Made by a program: the position numbers and the translations under genes | Source of the DNA: Pseudomonadales bacterium | GTDB taxonomy: Bacteria > Pseudomonadota > Gammaproteobacteria > Pseudomonadales > Azotimanducaceae | DNA length: 44,753 bases | Direction: 5' to 3' | NCBI GenBank assembly: GCA_029248675.1 | Contig: JAQWIX010000044.1 | Span: forward strand, 1 to 44,753 | Shown here: piece by piece, positions 34,080-43,105 of the stretch | How the letters are laid out: every line of letters starts with the position of its first letter | Numbering within the stretch: position 1 is the stretch's first letter | Notes under the pieces: model-generated | What the model saw: the letters and a program-made list of their open reading frames with translations, nothing else | Database searches by the model: none | Told to the model about the DNA's origin: nothing

Positions 34080-35747
34080 CTACCGGTGGATGGGTTTGTA
34101 CTGAACTCGGGTCGGCTGGGCATCTCCCAACCGCTTCTTTCGGTCCGCTTCATATTCCGTGTAGTTACCCTCGAAGAAGGTCACATCGCTATCGCCAGTA
34201 AAGGCGATAATGTGCGTTGCAATACGGTCTAAGAACCAGCGGTCGTGAGAAATGACTAGGGCAGTACCCGCATAACTCAACAGCGCTTCTTCCAAGGCGC
34301 GCAGGGTCTCCACATCCAGATCGTTGGTGGGTTCGTCCAGTAACAGCACGTTGGCTCCCCGGCGCAACAGCTTGGCCAGATGCACGCGATTGCGCTCACC
34401 CCCTGACAGGTTGCCAACAAATTTTTGCTGGTCTGTGCCTTTAAAGTTGAAGCGCCCGCAATATTGGCGACTCGCGATTTCGTGCTTACCGATGCGCATG
34501 ATGTCCAGACCCTCAGACACTTCTTCCCAAACGGTTTTGTCGTCAGCCAACTGGTCTCGGCTTTGATCCACATAGGCAAGGTCGACGGTTGAGCCTTTAT
34601 CGATGGTGCCGCTGTCCGGAGTTTCCTGGCCTGTCAGCATTTTGAAGAAAGTGGACTTACCCGCGCCGTTACCGCCGATGATGCCAACAATGGCACCGCG
34701 CGGGATGATGGCGCTGAAGTTATCAATCAGCAGGCGGTCACCAAAACCCTTGCTGAGATTGTTGATCTCAATCACTTTCTCACCAAGGCGCTCGCCGGTG
34801 GGAATAAACAGCTCAGTAGTCTCACGGCGTACTTCGCTTTCTTCGGCGACCAGCTCGTCAAAACGCGCCATGCGCGATTTGCTTTTGGCTTGGCGGGCCT
34901 TGGGATTTGAGCGCACCCATTCCAGCTCAGATTTGATCGTTCGCTGGCGCGCCTCATCCGTGGACGCCTCCTGTTCCAAGCGTTTTTCCTTGGCTTCCAG
35001 CCATGTGGAGTAGTTGCCTTCGTAGGGCAGGCCGCGTCCTCGGTCCAGCTCCAAAATCCAGCTGGCGACATTGTCTAGAAAGTAACGGTCGTGGGTCACC
35101 GCCACCACGGTGCCTGGATATTCGTCTAGAAACCGCTCAAGCCAAGATACGCTTTCAGCGTCCAGGTGGTTGGTTGGCTCATCCAGCAGCAGCATGTCTG
35201 GCTTCGACAGCAGCAGCGAACACAGAGCCACCCGCCGTCGCTCTCCGCCGGACAGGCTGACCACTGGCGTTTCCCAAGCGGGAAGGCGCAAAGCATCTGC
35301 GGCAATATCCAAGGTGCGGTCTATTTCCCAGCCATCCACAGCATCGATTTGGGTGGCCAAATCGCCTTGGCGTTCCAGAAGCTTGGTCATCTCGTCGTCG
35401 TCCATGGGTTCGGCGAAACGCTCTGATATGTCGTTGTATTCTTTCAATACGGACATGATTTCCGCGACGCCAAGCTCCACGTTGCCGCGCACATCCAGAT
35501 CATCGTCCAAAGCCGGTTCTTGAGGCAGGTAACCTACGCGAATGTCTTTTTGCGCTCGGGCTTCGCCATCAATGTCCGTGTCTTGGCCGGCCATAATGCG
35601 CAACAGGCTGGATTTACCGGAACCGTTCAGGCCCAGGACGCCGATTTTAGCGCCGGGGAAAAACGACAAATTGATGTTTTGCAGGATGGTTCGCTGGGGG
35701 GGAACTACCTTGGTGACCCCCTGCATGGTGTAGACGTACTGGGCCAT
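34080..35747 (-). CDS. ettA: Energy-dependent translational throttle protein EttA (ABC-F)
   Basis: Cytosolic ABC-F ATPase that binds the ribosomal E site and gates entry into elongation according to ATP/ADP. Two ABC domains: Walker A LGLNGSGKSSLL with SGGERRRVALC and LLLDEPTNHLD, then GGNGAGKSTFF with SGGERNRVHLA and LLLDEPTNDLD. The arm and linker between carry the charged RKARQAKSKSR-like region. With the ATG at 35747 (AGGAG five bases upstream) it has 555 residues, the E. coli EttA length. No membrane domain. Confidence 0.96.
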   Translation of the reverse strand: MAQYVYTMQGVTKVVPPQRTILQNINLSFFPGAKIGVLGLNGSGKSSLLRIMAGQDTDIDGEARAQKDIRVGYLPQEPALDDDLDVRGNVELGVAEIMSVLKEYNDISERFAEPMDDDEMTKLLERQGDLATQIDAVDGWEIDRTLDIAADALRLPAWETPVVSLSGGERRRVALCSLLLSKPDMLLLDEPTNHLDAESVSWLERFLDEYPGTVVAVTHDRYFLDNVASWILELDRGRGLPYEGNYSTWLEAKEKRLEQEASTDEARQRTIKSELEWVRSNPKARQAKSKSRMARFDELVAEESEVRRETTELFIPTGERLGEKVIEINNLSKGFGDRLLIDNFSAIIPRGAIVGIIGGNGAGKSTFFKMLTGQETPDSGTIDKGSTVDLAYVDQSRDQLADDKTVWEEVSEGLDIMRIGKHEIASRQYCGRFNFKGTDQQKFVGNLSGGERNRVHLAKLLRRGANVLLLDEPTNDLDVETLRALEEALLSYAGTALVISHDRWFLDRIATHIIAFTGDSDVTFFEGNYTEYEADRKKRLGDAQPTRVQYKPIHR

Positions 35748-35762
35748 GAATGCTCCTAGCAA

Positions 35763-36198
35763 ATAAAAGCGAGCAGTATACGGTCCTGTGGCAATGGCGC
35801 CAGTTTTCTACGCAAACAAATCACGATCCGCGCAAGGGGCCGCAGATGCGGCATGGCATCTGGGGAAAAACATTCAGCCAGTGAGTCGTTAAGGTTCGAT
35901 AGGTATAGATTGTGTTTGCAAGGCGTTTTGTCCGCGCTCGGGCCATGATTGAGGAAATACAATGATCTAGGGACACGCAGGATTTTTCGCCATAAGATAA
36001 TGTCGGTAAACCGAGGCAGATCCCTAATCGCAAGTCGTTACAGTGCAAGCCTGACTTTTGCGAATGGGCGGCAATTCCTAAGAAACCTGCAAAATCAGCG
36101 GCTCAGCAGGAAACGCCCTGAGTCTTGAGGTCGGTTATCAGTTTGGTCAAACCCATTTGTTGCCGACGCGCCCGACAGTAATCGTGAGGTGAACCTAC
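35763..36198. other. Spacer between divergent ettA and the FkbM gene
   Basis: No credible coding frame in 436 bases. On the minus strand TATACT (forward AGTATA 35775-35780), 28 bases before ettA, is a plausible -10 without a clear -35. Nothing promoter-like stands out before the FkbM gene apart from its ribosome binding site (GAGGTGA near 36185). Confidence 0.4.
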
Positions 36199-37008
36199 GT
36201 GATATCAGACAGTACTAACCGTTTCTCCCGCAGACTAATCTCCTTTGCCCAATCCATGCCGCGCAACTGGTTTGGCCAGCAGCTAGCGCAACTTGCGCGC
36301 AAGTTAGTTCTGGGCATTGCAGATTTGCCGATCCGCTGCCAGGTCGATGGCCTCAACTTCGAGTTCCACATAAGCGACAACAACTCAGAGAAAAAATACG
36401 GCTTCATGCCTTGGCGTTTCGACCTGGTAGAAAGAAATATGCTGGTAAAGGCAATGCCCAAGGACGCCGTGTTTGTGGACATAGGCGCCAATGTGGGCAT
36501 CTACACCTTGTATGTAGCCAGTCACTTAGGCGCGGGTGGACGGGTAATTTCCTTCGAGCCTAACCCCAGTGCGTATCAGCGTTTATCCACCAATGTTGCG
36601 CTGAACGAGGCGGCGCTGTCCGCTGATATCTCGCTGCTTCAACTGGGCGTTTCGGACAAAGACGAAATCGTTGAGCTTTATTTGGATGATGGGAATCTGG
36701 GCAGTAGTTCACTGGTGATGGAGTCCGGCAACCAGACTAGGATTGAGTGCAAGCCGCTGCTGAGTGTCTTGCAATCACAGGGCGTTGAACAAATTCACGG
36801 ACTGAAAATCGATATAGAAGGCGCAGAGGACATGGCGCTGACCCCGTTTTTGCAACAAGCCCCTACAAGCTTGCTGCCGCGCTGGATCGTTATTGAGAAC
36901 TCAGACCACCTGTGGAAAACCGATTTAACCACCCTCATCTTAGCGTCGGGCTTCTGCCTGCGTCACAAAAGCCGTATGAACAGTGTGTATGAGTACGCCC
37001 AAGATTAG
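36199..37008 (+). CDS. FkbM-family SAM-dependent methyltransferase
   Basis: 269 residues. The Rossmann methyltransferase core begins with the SAM loop VFVDIGANVGIYTL (about 91-104), then GRVISFEPNPSAY (acidic residue binding the SAM ribose) and LKIDIEGAED near 197-206, all FkbM signatures. FkbM proteins O-methylate sugars, polyketides or other small molecules; the substrate is unknown. GTG start at 36199 with GAGGTGA upstream. It stands alone between ettA and glyA with no glycan or antibiotic genes nearby, so it may be a transferred cargo gene. Confidence 0.88.
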   Translation: MISDSTNRFSRRLISFAQSMPRNWFGQQLAQLARKLVLGIADLPIRCQVDGLNFEFHISDNNSEKKYGFMPWRFDLVERNMLVKAMPKDAVFVDIGANVGIYTLYVASHLGAGGRVISFEPNPSAYQRLSTNVALNEAALSADISLLQLGVSDKDEIVELYLDDGNLGSSSLVMESGNQTRIECKPLLSVLQSQGVEQIHGLKIDIEGAEDMALTPFLQQAPTSLLPRWIVIENSDHLWKTDLTTLILASGFCLRHKSRMNSVYEYAQD

Positions 37009-37337
37009 GGCAAGTCTTACCTATTGATCACTGCCGAAGGGATTGAGTGCCTCGCTTTTATCTGGACTTCGCAAAACGCTCTGCCGAGCACTTTGAGCCC
37101 TGTATGCGCAGGGTGTTGGGCCCCGCGGACCCACTGTTGCCGCCGCCAGTTGGCTTGAGTCCGGCTGCCCGAGGGAAAGCGCGCCATAGGCAGACAGGTC
37201 ATAGGCAGGGCCAAGATCTGACGCAGCCTTGATGAGCAGCTTTTTAGTTTAAGTCGCACTTCTTTCAGGCCCTCTTATCGCCCACTTGGTTTACAATACG
37301 CGACTTGTCCAATTCTACTTTCCGAGAGTAAAAGCCC
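37009..37337 (+). promoter_or_regulatory. glyA upstream region with direct repeat and hairpin
   Basis: No credible gene. CCCTG (37098-37102) and CAGGG (37109-37113) form a hairpin after the FkbM gene. ATAGGCAG occurs twice in the same direction (37186-37193 and 37201-37208, 15-bp period), a possible operator. TACAAT at 37292-37297 is a plausible -10 for glyA, without a convincing -35. Confidence 0.35.
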
Positions 37338-38600
37338 ATGTTTGCAGGAAACGAATCCATCGCCGAATTTGATGCCGAGTTAGCTGCTGTGATTGACGAC
37401 GAGGCCCGTCGTCAGGAAGAGCACATTGAGCTGATCGCGTCTGAAAACTACGCCAGCCCGCGTTCCATGGAAGCCCAAGGCAGCGTCCTGACGAACAAGT
37501 ACGCGGAAGGCTATCCAGGCAAGCGTTACTACGGTGGCTGCGAGTACGTGGACAAGGCAGAGGTGCTGGCGATTGATCGGGTCAAAGCCCTATTTGGTGC
37601 AGATTACGCCAACGTCCAGCCCCACTCTGGCTCCCAGGCAAATGCGGCGGTTTATTTAGCCTTGTTAGAAGGCGGCGACACAGTTCTGGGCATGAGCTTG
37701 GCAGATGGTGGACACCTGACCCACGGCGCGTCAGTGAACTTTTCAGGCAAGCTCTACAATCCGGTGCAGTATGGTATCAATGTAGAAACTGGCGAAGTGG
37801 ACTATGACGACGTGGCCCGACTGGCCCAAGAGCACAAACCTAAAATGATCGTCGCCGGCTTCTCGGCTTATTCTCGGCGCCTAGACTGGCAAAAGTTCCG
37901 TGAAATCGCGGACTCGGTTGGTGCTTATCTGCTGGTAGATATGGCTCATGTTGCGGGCTTGGTCGCTGCTGGTGAGTACCCGAACCCTGTGCCCTACGCC
38001 GACGTGGTGACCTCGACGACCCACAAGACCCTGTGCGGCCCGCGTGGAGGCATCATCTTGGCCCGGTCTAATCCGGATATCGAAAAGAAACTGAACTCTG
38101 CGCTCTTCCCCGGCAGCCAAGGCGGACCGTTGATGCACGTGATTGCGGCCAAGGCCGTGGCCTTTAAAGAAGCCATGACCCCAGAATTCAAAGAGTACCA
38201 AGCTCAAACCCTGGCCAACGCCCGAGCCTTGGCAAAAGGGTTGATCGATCGTGGTTATTCCATCGTTTCAGGCGGGACCGACAACCATTTGTTCTTGTTG
38301 GACTTGGTCGATAAGGACATTACCGGTAAGGCTGCGGACGCGGCCTTGGGTGCGGCCAACATAACCGTAAACAAAAATGCCGTGCCCAATGACCCGCGCT
38401 CGCCCTTTGTCACCAGTGGTATTCGTATCGGCTCGCCTGCGGTTACCCGCCGTGGGTTCAAAGAAGCAGAATGTGTTCAGTTGGCCGGATGGATCGCGGA
38501 TATTCTGGATGACATTGACAATGAGTCAACGAATAAAGCCGTGCAGGCCAAGGTCGTTGAACTGTGCGGGCGGTTTCCGGTCTATCCTCAAAACGCCTGA
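37338..38600 (+). CDS. glyA: Serine hydroxymethyltransferase
   Basis: PLP enzyme converting serine and THF to glycine and 5,10-methylene-THF, the main one-carbon source. [13 protein letters not shown] near residue 30, [14 protein letters not shown], and the PLP-lysine segment [16 protein letters not shown] (Lys near 230) are diagnostic. 420 residues, full length. Followed by an 8-bp hairpin (38616-38644: AAGGTCGC/GCGACCTT) without a T-run, which may still mark the transcript end. Confidence 0.97.
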   Translation: MFAGNESIAEFDAELAAVIDDEARRQEEHIELIASENYASPRSMEAQGSVLTNKYAEGYPGKRYYGGCEYVDKAEVLAIDRVKALFGADYANVQPHSGSQANAAVYLALLEGGDTVLGMSLADGGHLTHGASVNFSGKLYNPVQYGINVETGEVDYDDVARLAQEHKPKMIVAGFSAYSRRLDWQKFREIADSVGAYLLVDMAHVAGLVAAGEYPNPVPYADVVTSTTHKTLCGPRGGIILARSNPDIEKKLNSALFPGSQGGPLMHVIAAKAVAFKEAMTPEFKEYQAQTLANARALAKGLIDRGYSIVSGGTDNHLFLLDLVDKDITGKAADAALGAANITVNKNAVPNDPRSPFVTSGIRIGSPAVTRRGFKEAECVQLAGWIADILDDIDNESTNKAVQAKVVELCGRFPVYPQNA

Positions 38601-39029
38601 GGCTCACTGACTGAGAAGGTCGCTGGCAGCTCGTCGGCGACCTTAGCGATATTGCCCACCAAGACGCGGGATCTACGTCATTATTGCGAAGAGATTGCCC
38701 ACCCCATCAGTGCGCCGAGGCGAAGGGCATTTCTCTCACCACTCCAAGGTTCAATCCAACAGTGAACCTGCTTTTCCAAATCTTCTCGCAAACACCGATC
38801 AAAGTAAGACCTAGTTCGCACTTTAGGAATGCAGCCCTCGATGGACCTATTGTTTCGTTGAAGCAGCGTATTTTTTGGTGCGAGCATGCGCCGTCCTCGC
38901 AGGAAATTACTGGCGAGGCGACTCGCTAAGTCCAACGGACCACCGATACCTATATGAACTCCGGGATCACTTCTGGCTCTGGGAGCGTGCTTGGCGAACC
39001 AGAAGGCAAACATTATTGAGGACTTTGGG
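38601..39029. other. Spacer between glyA and the orphan membrane gene
   Basis: 429 bases holding the post-glyA hairpin (38616-38644). A minus-strand frame at 38681-39013 (110 codons) has a protein-like composition, including VHIGIGGPLDLASRL, but no ribosome binding site and no recognised family. It may be a gene remnant or chance. Nothing else was seen. Confidence 0.35.
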
Positions 39030-39560
39030 ATGAGTGAATTGCGCTCTGCGGCTTATTGGGTAGGCCATTTGTTAACAACTGTTGCCACCATTATTGGTAT
39101 CTACCTCGCCGCAATAGTCGGTTTTGATGTGGCGTTGAAATTGGACATACTCGACTCCGATCAAGGCACCTACTACGTTGCAGAATCAATGTACCAAGAG
39201 CTCGACTTTAATGTGAAAAACATGGAGTCCTACATTGAGAACATCGAAGGAAAACAATACGTGTTCAAAGAACACATCGCTGGTATTCGGTTGAATAGTT
39301 ATGTTTTTGATGCGGCTAAGTTTTCTCAATACACGTTTGAAATAGAGCCAACACTTCTCAGCGAAGTGTCGAATTTTTACTTCACTGTCGGCAATGCGCT
39401 TGATACCTACTATGACGGTGGTCAGCAATCGCCTCAAAGCCTAATGACCATTGTCAAAAAGGAAGTCGAACGTATTAAGCAGCAGGATACCCTCGCCCGC
39501 TTGGCCCTATTCAATAAAGCCGTTGCGCAGTCAGTGGAAGAACAAGGCGTGAGTTTGTAG
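39030..39560 (+). CDS. Orphan single-pass membrane protein
   Basis: Not recognised. From the ATG at 39030 (GAGG eight bases upstream) it has 176 residues: one N-terminal transmembrane helix (about 12-33, LLTTVATIIGIYLAAIVGF), then a hydrophilic domain rich in Tyr, Phe, Glu and Asp (YYVAESMYQELDF, YIENIEGKQYVF) and a helical C-terminus (VKKEVERIKQQDTL). The domain most likely faces the periplasm. The gene is more AT-rich than glyA and nrdR around it, which suggests an accessory origin. A TTG start at 38991 is possible but lacks a ribosome binding site. Confidence 0.65.
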   Translation: MSELRSAAYWVGHLLTTVATIIGIYLAAIVGFDVALKLDILDSDQGTYYVAESMYQELDFNVKNMESYIENIEGKQYVFKEHIAGIRLNSYVFDAAKFSQYTFEIEPTLLSEVSNFYFTVGNALDTYYDGGQQSPQSLMTIVKKEVERIKQQDTLARLALFNKAVAQSVEEQGVSL

Positions 39561-39946
39561 AAGTCGGGGTTAAGCGTGTGGGCCTATGATTTGGCGCTTT
39601 TGGGGAAGTGAACTCACGCGCCGAGCTTGGGATGCTGGATGAGGAGAGCTGCGAGTCCCGCTACACGCCGGCTGTGTCTTGCGCCCCTCGTCGTTCCAGC
39701 GCCGATCCGACCTCCTGTATTCGCGTGTCCCGCCGAGACTGGCTTTTGGTGGGAGATACCACTTGCACAATAAGCAATCTTATATGCTCGTGCTTTGGGC
39801 ATCCCGGTCGAGGCAAGACGAAGCGTCGTGACGAAAGTCAGCCAACTATTTAAGGGTTTTCCAGTGTATTCTATGCGCGCCTGAATCTAGGGGTTGAGAG
39901 AGTGGCTGCCTGCAGGCTGGCGCGACTCAGCCAAGGAGCTCATCAC
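39561..39946. other. Spacer before nrdR, no gene seen
   Basis: 386 bases without a credible coding frame or RNA gene. TATTCT near 39868 is a possible -10 for the nrdR operon; no clear -35 was found. No NrdR-box pair was recognised. Confidence 0.35.
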
Positions 39947-40423
39947 ATGCACTGTCCCTTTTGTAGCGACCTAGATACTAAGGTCATCGACTCTCGCTTG
40001 GTTGCCGAGGGGGACTCGGTGCGTCGTCGTCGTGAGTGCCTGAGCTGTGGCGAGCGATTTACCACCTTCGAGACTGCAGAACTGGTCATGCCCCATTTGA
40101 TTAAGCGCGATGGCCGGCGCGAGCCCTTCGATGAAAAAAAGTTACGTTATGGTTTGTCCAAGGCCCTCGAGAAGCGACCGGTGAGCGTGGATCAAATTGA
40201 AACCTCGGTGAATCATATTAAGAGCAAGCTGCGTTCAACCGGTGAGCGTGAGCTGCCGGCGCTCACGGTTGGCGAGGCCGTGATGGCGGAACTGCAAGCT
40301 CTGGATCCCGTAGCCTACGTGCGCTTCGCTTCGGTTTACCGCGACTTTCAAGACATCAGCGAGTTTGCAGAAGAAATTAACAAGCTGGCCGGTAGCAATA
40401 CCGCCGCCAGTGACTCAGCGTGA
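39947..40423 (+). CDS. nrdR: Transcriptional repressor NrdR
   Basis: ATP/dATP-sensing repressor of ribonucleotide reductase genes. N-terminal zinc ribbon [17 protein letters not shown] with [12 protein letters not shown], then the ATP-cone domain beginning [11 protein letters not shown]-like [16 protein letters not shown]. The ATG at 39947 with AAGGAG (39933-39938) gives 158 residues, typical length; an upstream in-frame GTG at 39902 is not needed. Coupled to ribD through TGATG. Confidence 0.96.
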   Translation: MHCPFCSDLDTKVIDSRLVAEGDSVRRRRECLSCGERFTTFETAELVMPHLIKRDGRREPFDEKKLRYGLSKALEKRPVSVDQIETSVNHIKSKLRSTGERELPALTVGEAVMAELQALDPVAYVRFASVYRDFQDISEFAEEINKLAGSNTAASDSA

Positions 40424-41520
40424 TGTCGTCCGTGTATTTATCCGACACCCTCTTTGTAAGAGCGGCCTTGGAGCTTGCTGCCCATGGTCGCAATACCTGT
40501 GCACCCAATCCTCCGGTAGGCTGCATAATCGTTCGCCAAGGTGAGGTTATCGGCCGTGGATACCATAAGAAGGCCGGCGAAGCCCATGCGGAAGTAAACG
40601 CAATCGCCGATGCCGGCGGAGACGTGGCCGGGGCCACTGTCTATGTCTCTTTGGAACCGTGCGCTTTCGTGGGCCGAACTCCAGCCTGTGCTCAGACCTT
40701 GATTGACGCAGGTGTCGCCCGGGTTGTGGTCGGGGCTGGTGATCCGCATCCACAAGTTGCGGGAAAGGGCGCCGACATGCTGCGAGAGGCTGGCATCGAG
40801 GTTGTGATGTTAGAACTGGCCGAGGCGCAGTCGATGATTGCCGGTTTTGTTTCGCGAATCATGCGTAAGCGACCTCGGGTGGTTTTGAAATCTGCCAGCA
40901 GCCTAGACGGTGCCGTGGCCCTCGCTAGCGGTCAGAGCCAATGGATTACCGGTCCCCAAGCCAGAGGGCAGGTACAGGCGCTGCGGGCCGGCTGCGATGC
41001 GGTGATCACCGGCGCGGGAACGGTAATCGCCGACAATCCCCAGCTCAATGTCCGCGATCCTCAGTTGCTCATGACTGGTGTGCAGCAGCCCTTACGGGTG
41101 GTGCTGGATCCCAAACTTCGGGTGCCCGGCAGCAGTCAGATTTTGTCGCCGGGAACCTTGGTGGTTCATGCCAAAGGGTCCGACGCCCGTTATGCGGATA
41201 TCCCCGCCGGGCAAGTGGAATACCTAGCGTTTGAGGAAGACCCCATCGACTTGCCCTTACTGCTTCAAGCATTGGCCGAGCGAGGTTGCAACAATGTGTT
41301 GGTTGAAGCAGGGCCAGCAGTGCTTGGCAGTTTTTTGAGCCCCAACAAGGTACCCCTCTGGGATGAGTGGGTTTGCTTTATCGCTCCGAAGGTTTTGGGT
41401 AGCGCTAGCCAAACCTTGGCCGCATTTACTTTAGGGGATCTTGCTCAGGCTCATGCTGCTAACATCGTCGAGCGCGCTATGGTGGGTGAGGATTTATGTC
41501 TTCGGTTGGTGCCTCAGTAG
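40423..41520 (+). CDS. ribD: Bifunctional riboflavin biosynthesis deaminase/reductase RibD
   Basis: Carries out steps two and three of riboflavin synthesis. The N-terminal cytidine-deaminase-like domain has the zinc site HAEVNAI and EPC-x8-C, written here EPCAFVGRTPAC. Most RibDs have a His in the CSHxGRTPPC segment; here AFV stands in its place, although both Zn cysteines are kept. The C-terminal reductase domain (from about 147, RPRVVLKSASSLDGAVAL, GAGTVIADNP) is normal. The ATG at 40423 overlaps the nrdR stop (TGATG); a GTG one codon earlier is possible. 365 residues. Confidence 0.94.
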   Translation: MSSVYLSDTLFVRAALELAAHGRNTCAPNPPVGCIIVRQGEVIGRGYHKKAGEAHAEVNAIADAGGDVAGATVYVSLEPCAFVGRTPACAQTLIDAGVARVVVGAGDPHPQVAGKGADMLREAGIEVVMLELAEAQSMIAGFVSRIMRKRPRVVLKSASSLDGAVALASGQSQWITGPQARGQVQALRAGCDAVITGAGTVIADNPQLNVRDPQLLMTGVQQPLRVVLDPKLRVPGSSQILSPGTLVVHAKGSDARYADIPAGQVEYLAFEEDPIDLPLLLQALAERGCNNVLVEAGPAVLGSFLSPNKVPLWDEWVCFIAPKVLGSASQTLAAFTLGDLAQAHAANIVERAMVGEDLCLRLVPQ

Positions 41521-41526
41521 CACCGC

Positions 41527-41565
41527 TTAAGGCGATAGAGCAAACATGAGGCACTCGCGCCTTAA
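41527..41565 (+). repeat. Inverted repeat in the ribD-nusB gap
   Basis: TTAAGGCG (41527-41534) and CGCCTTAA (41558-41565) are perfect 8-bp arms around a 23-base loop. They lie in the 101-bp gap where ribE, ribBA and ribH sit in related operons. Four more A follow, but no T-run, so this is not a clear terminator. Confidence 0.5.
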
Positions 41566-41621
41566 AAACCTACGAGAATTACAACGGCCGTTTGAGGCTT
41601 TTTCTTAATCACGGAAAACAC

Positions 41622-42089
41622 ATGTCAGAAGAAACTGCCGGAACCAAAAACAAAACCAACATGTGGGCGCGACGGAAGGCGCGTCGAGCGTTGGCTCAGG
41701 CCGCCTATCAGTGGCAGGTGAACAAAACCGCAGTACTGCAGCTGCGACGGGAGTTTGGTGAAAAGGCGCTGGACAAAGCCGATGCCGAGTTTTTTGCAGA
41801 CATCCTCACGCTGATGGTTCGCCACGTGGAGGAGGTCGACGCCCAGTTGGCGCCGCTGCTGGACCGATCAGGGGAGCAGCTGGATGTGGTGGAGCGTGGC
41901 ATTTTGCGGCTGGCGGCCACGGAACTGAATCATCGAATCGATGTTCCTTACTCGGTGGTCATCAACGAGTACGTAGAGCTGACCAAAACCTTTGGTGCCC
42001 AAGATGCCTATAAATATGTGAATGGGGTGCTGGATCGGCTGGCCCAATCCGTACGCAGCATCGAAGTCGCCGCCAACCAAGGGCGCTGA
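41622..42089 (+). CDS. nusB: Transcription antitermination protein NusB
   Basis: All-helical partner of S10 (NusE) in rRNA and phage antitermination. ARRKARRALAQAAYQWQ near the start, RGILRLAATELNHRIDVPYSVVINEYVELTKTFG (named only by its ends RGILRL and KTFG) and VNGVLDRLA at the end are the family blocks. The ATG at 41622 gives 155 residues; a longer start at 41592 is less likely. Follows ribD after 101 bp and precedes thiL by 5 bp. Confidence 0.95.
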   Translation: MSEETAGTKNKTNMWARRKARRALAQAAYQWQVNKTAVLQLRREFGEKALDKADAEFFADILTLMVRHVEEVDAQLAPLLDRSGEQLDVVERGILRLAATELNHRIDVPYSVVINEYVELTKTFGAQDAYKYVNGVLDRLAQSVRSIEVAANQGR

Positions 42090-42094
42090 TTTCG

Positions 42095-43006
42095 GTGAAC
42101 GGCGAGTTTGGATTGATCGATGCCATTGTCGCTGGATTGGGTGATCGCAGCGCCGGCGATTGGATTACCGTTGGCCCAGGCGACGATGCCGCGCTTATTC
42201 AATCCACCCCAGGTATGCATCAGGTTGCGTCCATAGACAGCTTGCTCGCGGACGTCCACTTTCCCTTGTCCGCGCCACCCCAGCTCATTGGATACCGGGC
42301 ACTGATGGTGGCTTTTTCCGATTTAGCGGCCATGGCTGCAACACCAAGATACTGTTTGGTTTCGCTTTCCATGGACGAGGTTCAGCTGGCCTTGGGCAGC
42401 CACTGGGTGACGGCCTTGGCCCAAGGGATGGCAGAGGCTGCTTCGGTATTGGGTGTCTATGTGTGCGGCGGTAATTTGAGCCGCGGCCCGCTAAATATCG
42501 GGGTCAGCGTGCACGGTGAAGTCGATTGGCAACAGGTCTTGTTGCGCTCTGGTGGCGCTGCTGATCAGGGACTGTACGTAACCGGTGCGCTGGGTGGGGC
42601 AGCAGCCTGTGTGCGAACTGGCAACATGGTGCCCGTGGATCCATCGGCGTTGTCGCCGCTGCAGCAGGCCTATTACCGGCCATTGGCCCGCTGTGATTTA
42701 GCGTCGGATCTAGGTTCGGTGGCTGCGGGCCTAGATATTTCCGATGGCCTTACTCAAGACCTAGGGCACTTGTGTCGCGCCAGCGGTTGTGGCGCTGCCT
42801 TAGACAGTGGGGCGATACCCCTAGCGGCAGGGGCGGCTTTAGACGATGCTTTGTTTGGGGGTGACGATTACCAACTGCTGTTGGCAAGTGAGCTTCCGGT
42901 ACCCAATGCCCATCGTATTGGGACTTTGACCCATGGTGCTGATATAACCTTAGACGGTAAGCCGCTGGCGGCAGAGGGTTTTGACCACTTTCGTCGCGAG
43001 GGTTGA
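42095..43006 (+). CDS. thiL: Thiamine-monophosphate kinase
   Basis: Phosphorylates thiamine monophosphate to the diphosphate cofactor. Family blocks: GPGDDAALI (ATP/Mg binding), SIDSLLADVHF, MVAFSDLAAMAATP, CGGNLSRGPLNIG, VTGALGGAAA, and GLDISDGLTQDLGHL. In the GGDTTRGPL motif of E. coli ThiL the Asp is Asn here. 303 residues, somewhat short. GTG start at 42095, tightly spaced after nusB in the usual nusB-thiL-pgpA order. Confidence 0.93.
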   Translation: MNGEFGLIDAIVAGLGDRSAGDWITVGPGDDAALIQSTPGMHQVASIDSLLADVHFPLSAPPQLIGYRALMVAFSDLAAMAATPRYCLVSLSMDEVQLALGSHWVTALAQGMAEAASVLGVYVCGGNLSRGPLNIGVSVHGEVDWQQVLLRSGGAADQGLYVTGALGGAAACVRTGNMVPVDPSALSPLQQAYYRPLARCDLASDLGSVAAGLDISDGLTQDLGHLCRASGCGAALDSGAIPLAAGAALDDALFGGDDYQLLLASELPVPNAHRIGTLTHGADITLDGKPLAAEGFDHFRREG

Positions 43007-43105
43007 TCCGTCAGATTCGCTGGAAAAGACAAAAAGACGGCAAACAGGAACCGACAAAGCATATGAGTGAGTTCGCAATCAGCCATGCAGCCTGTAGAGG
43101 GTTAC

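Noticed and set aside
37040-37070. Glycine-riboswitch-like GCCGAAGG string before glyA
   Set aside because: The conserved GGAGAG partner and the P1/P2/P3 layout are missing, so the match is only a short string.
39608-39853. 81-codon frame upstream of nrdR
   Set aside because: Composition is Arg/Ser/Cys-rich and random-looking, and there is no ribosome binding site.
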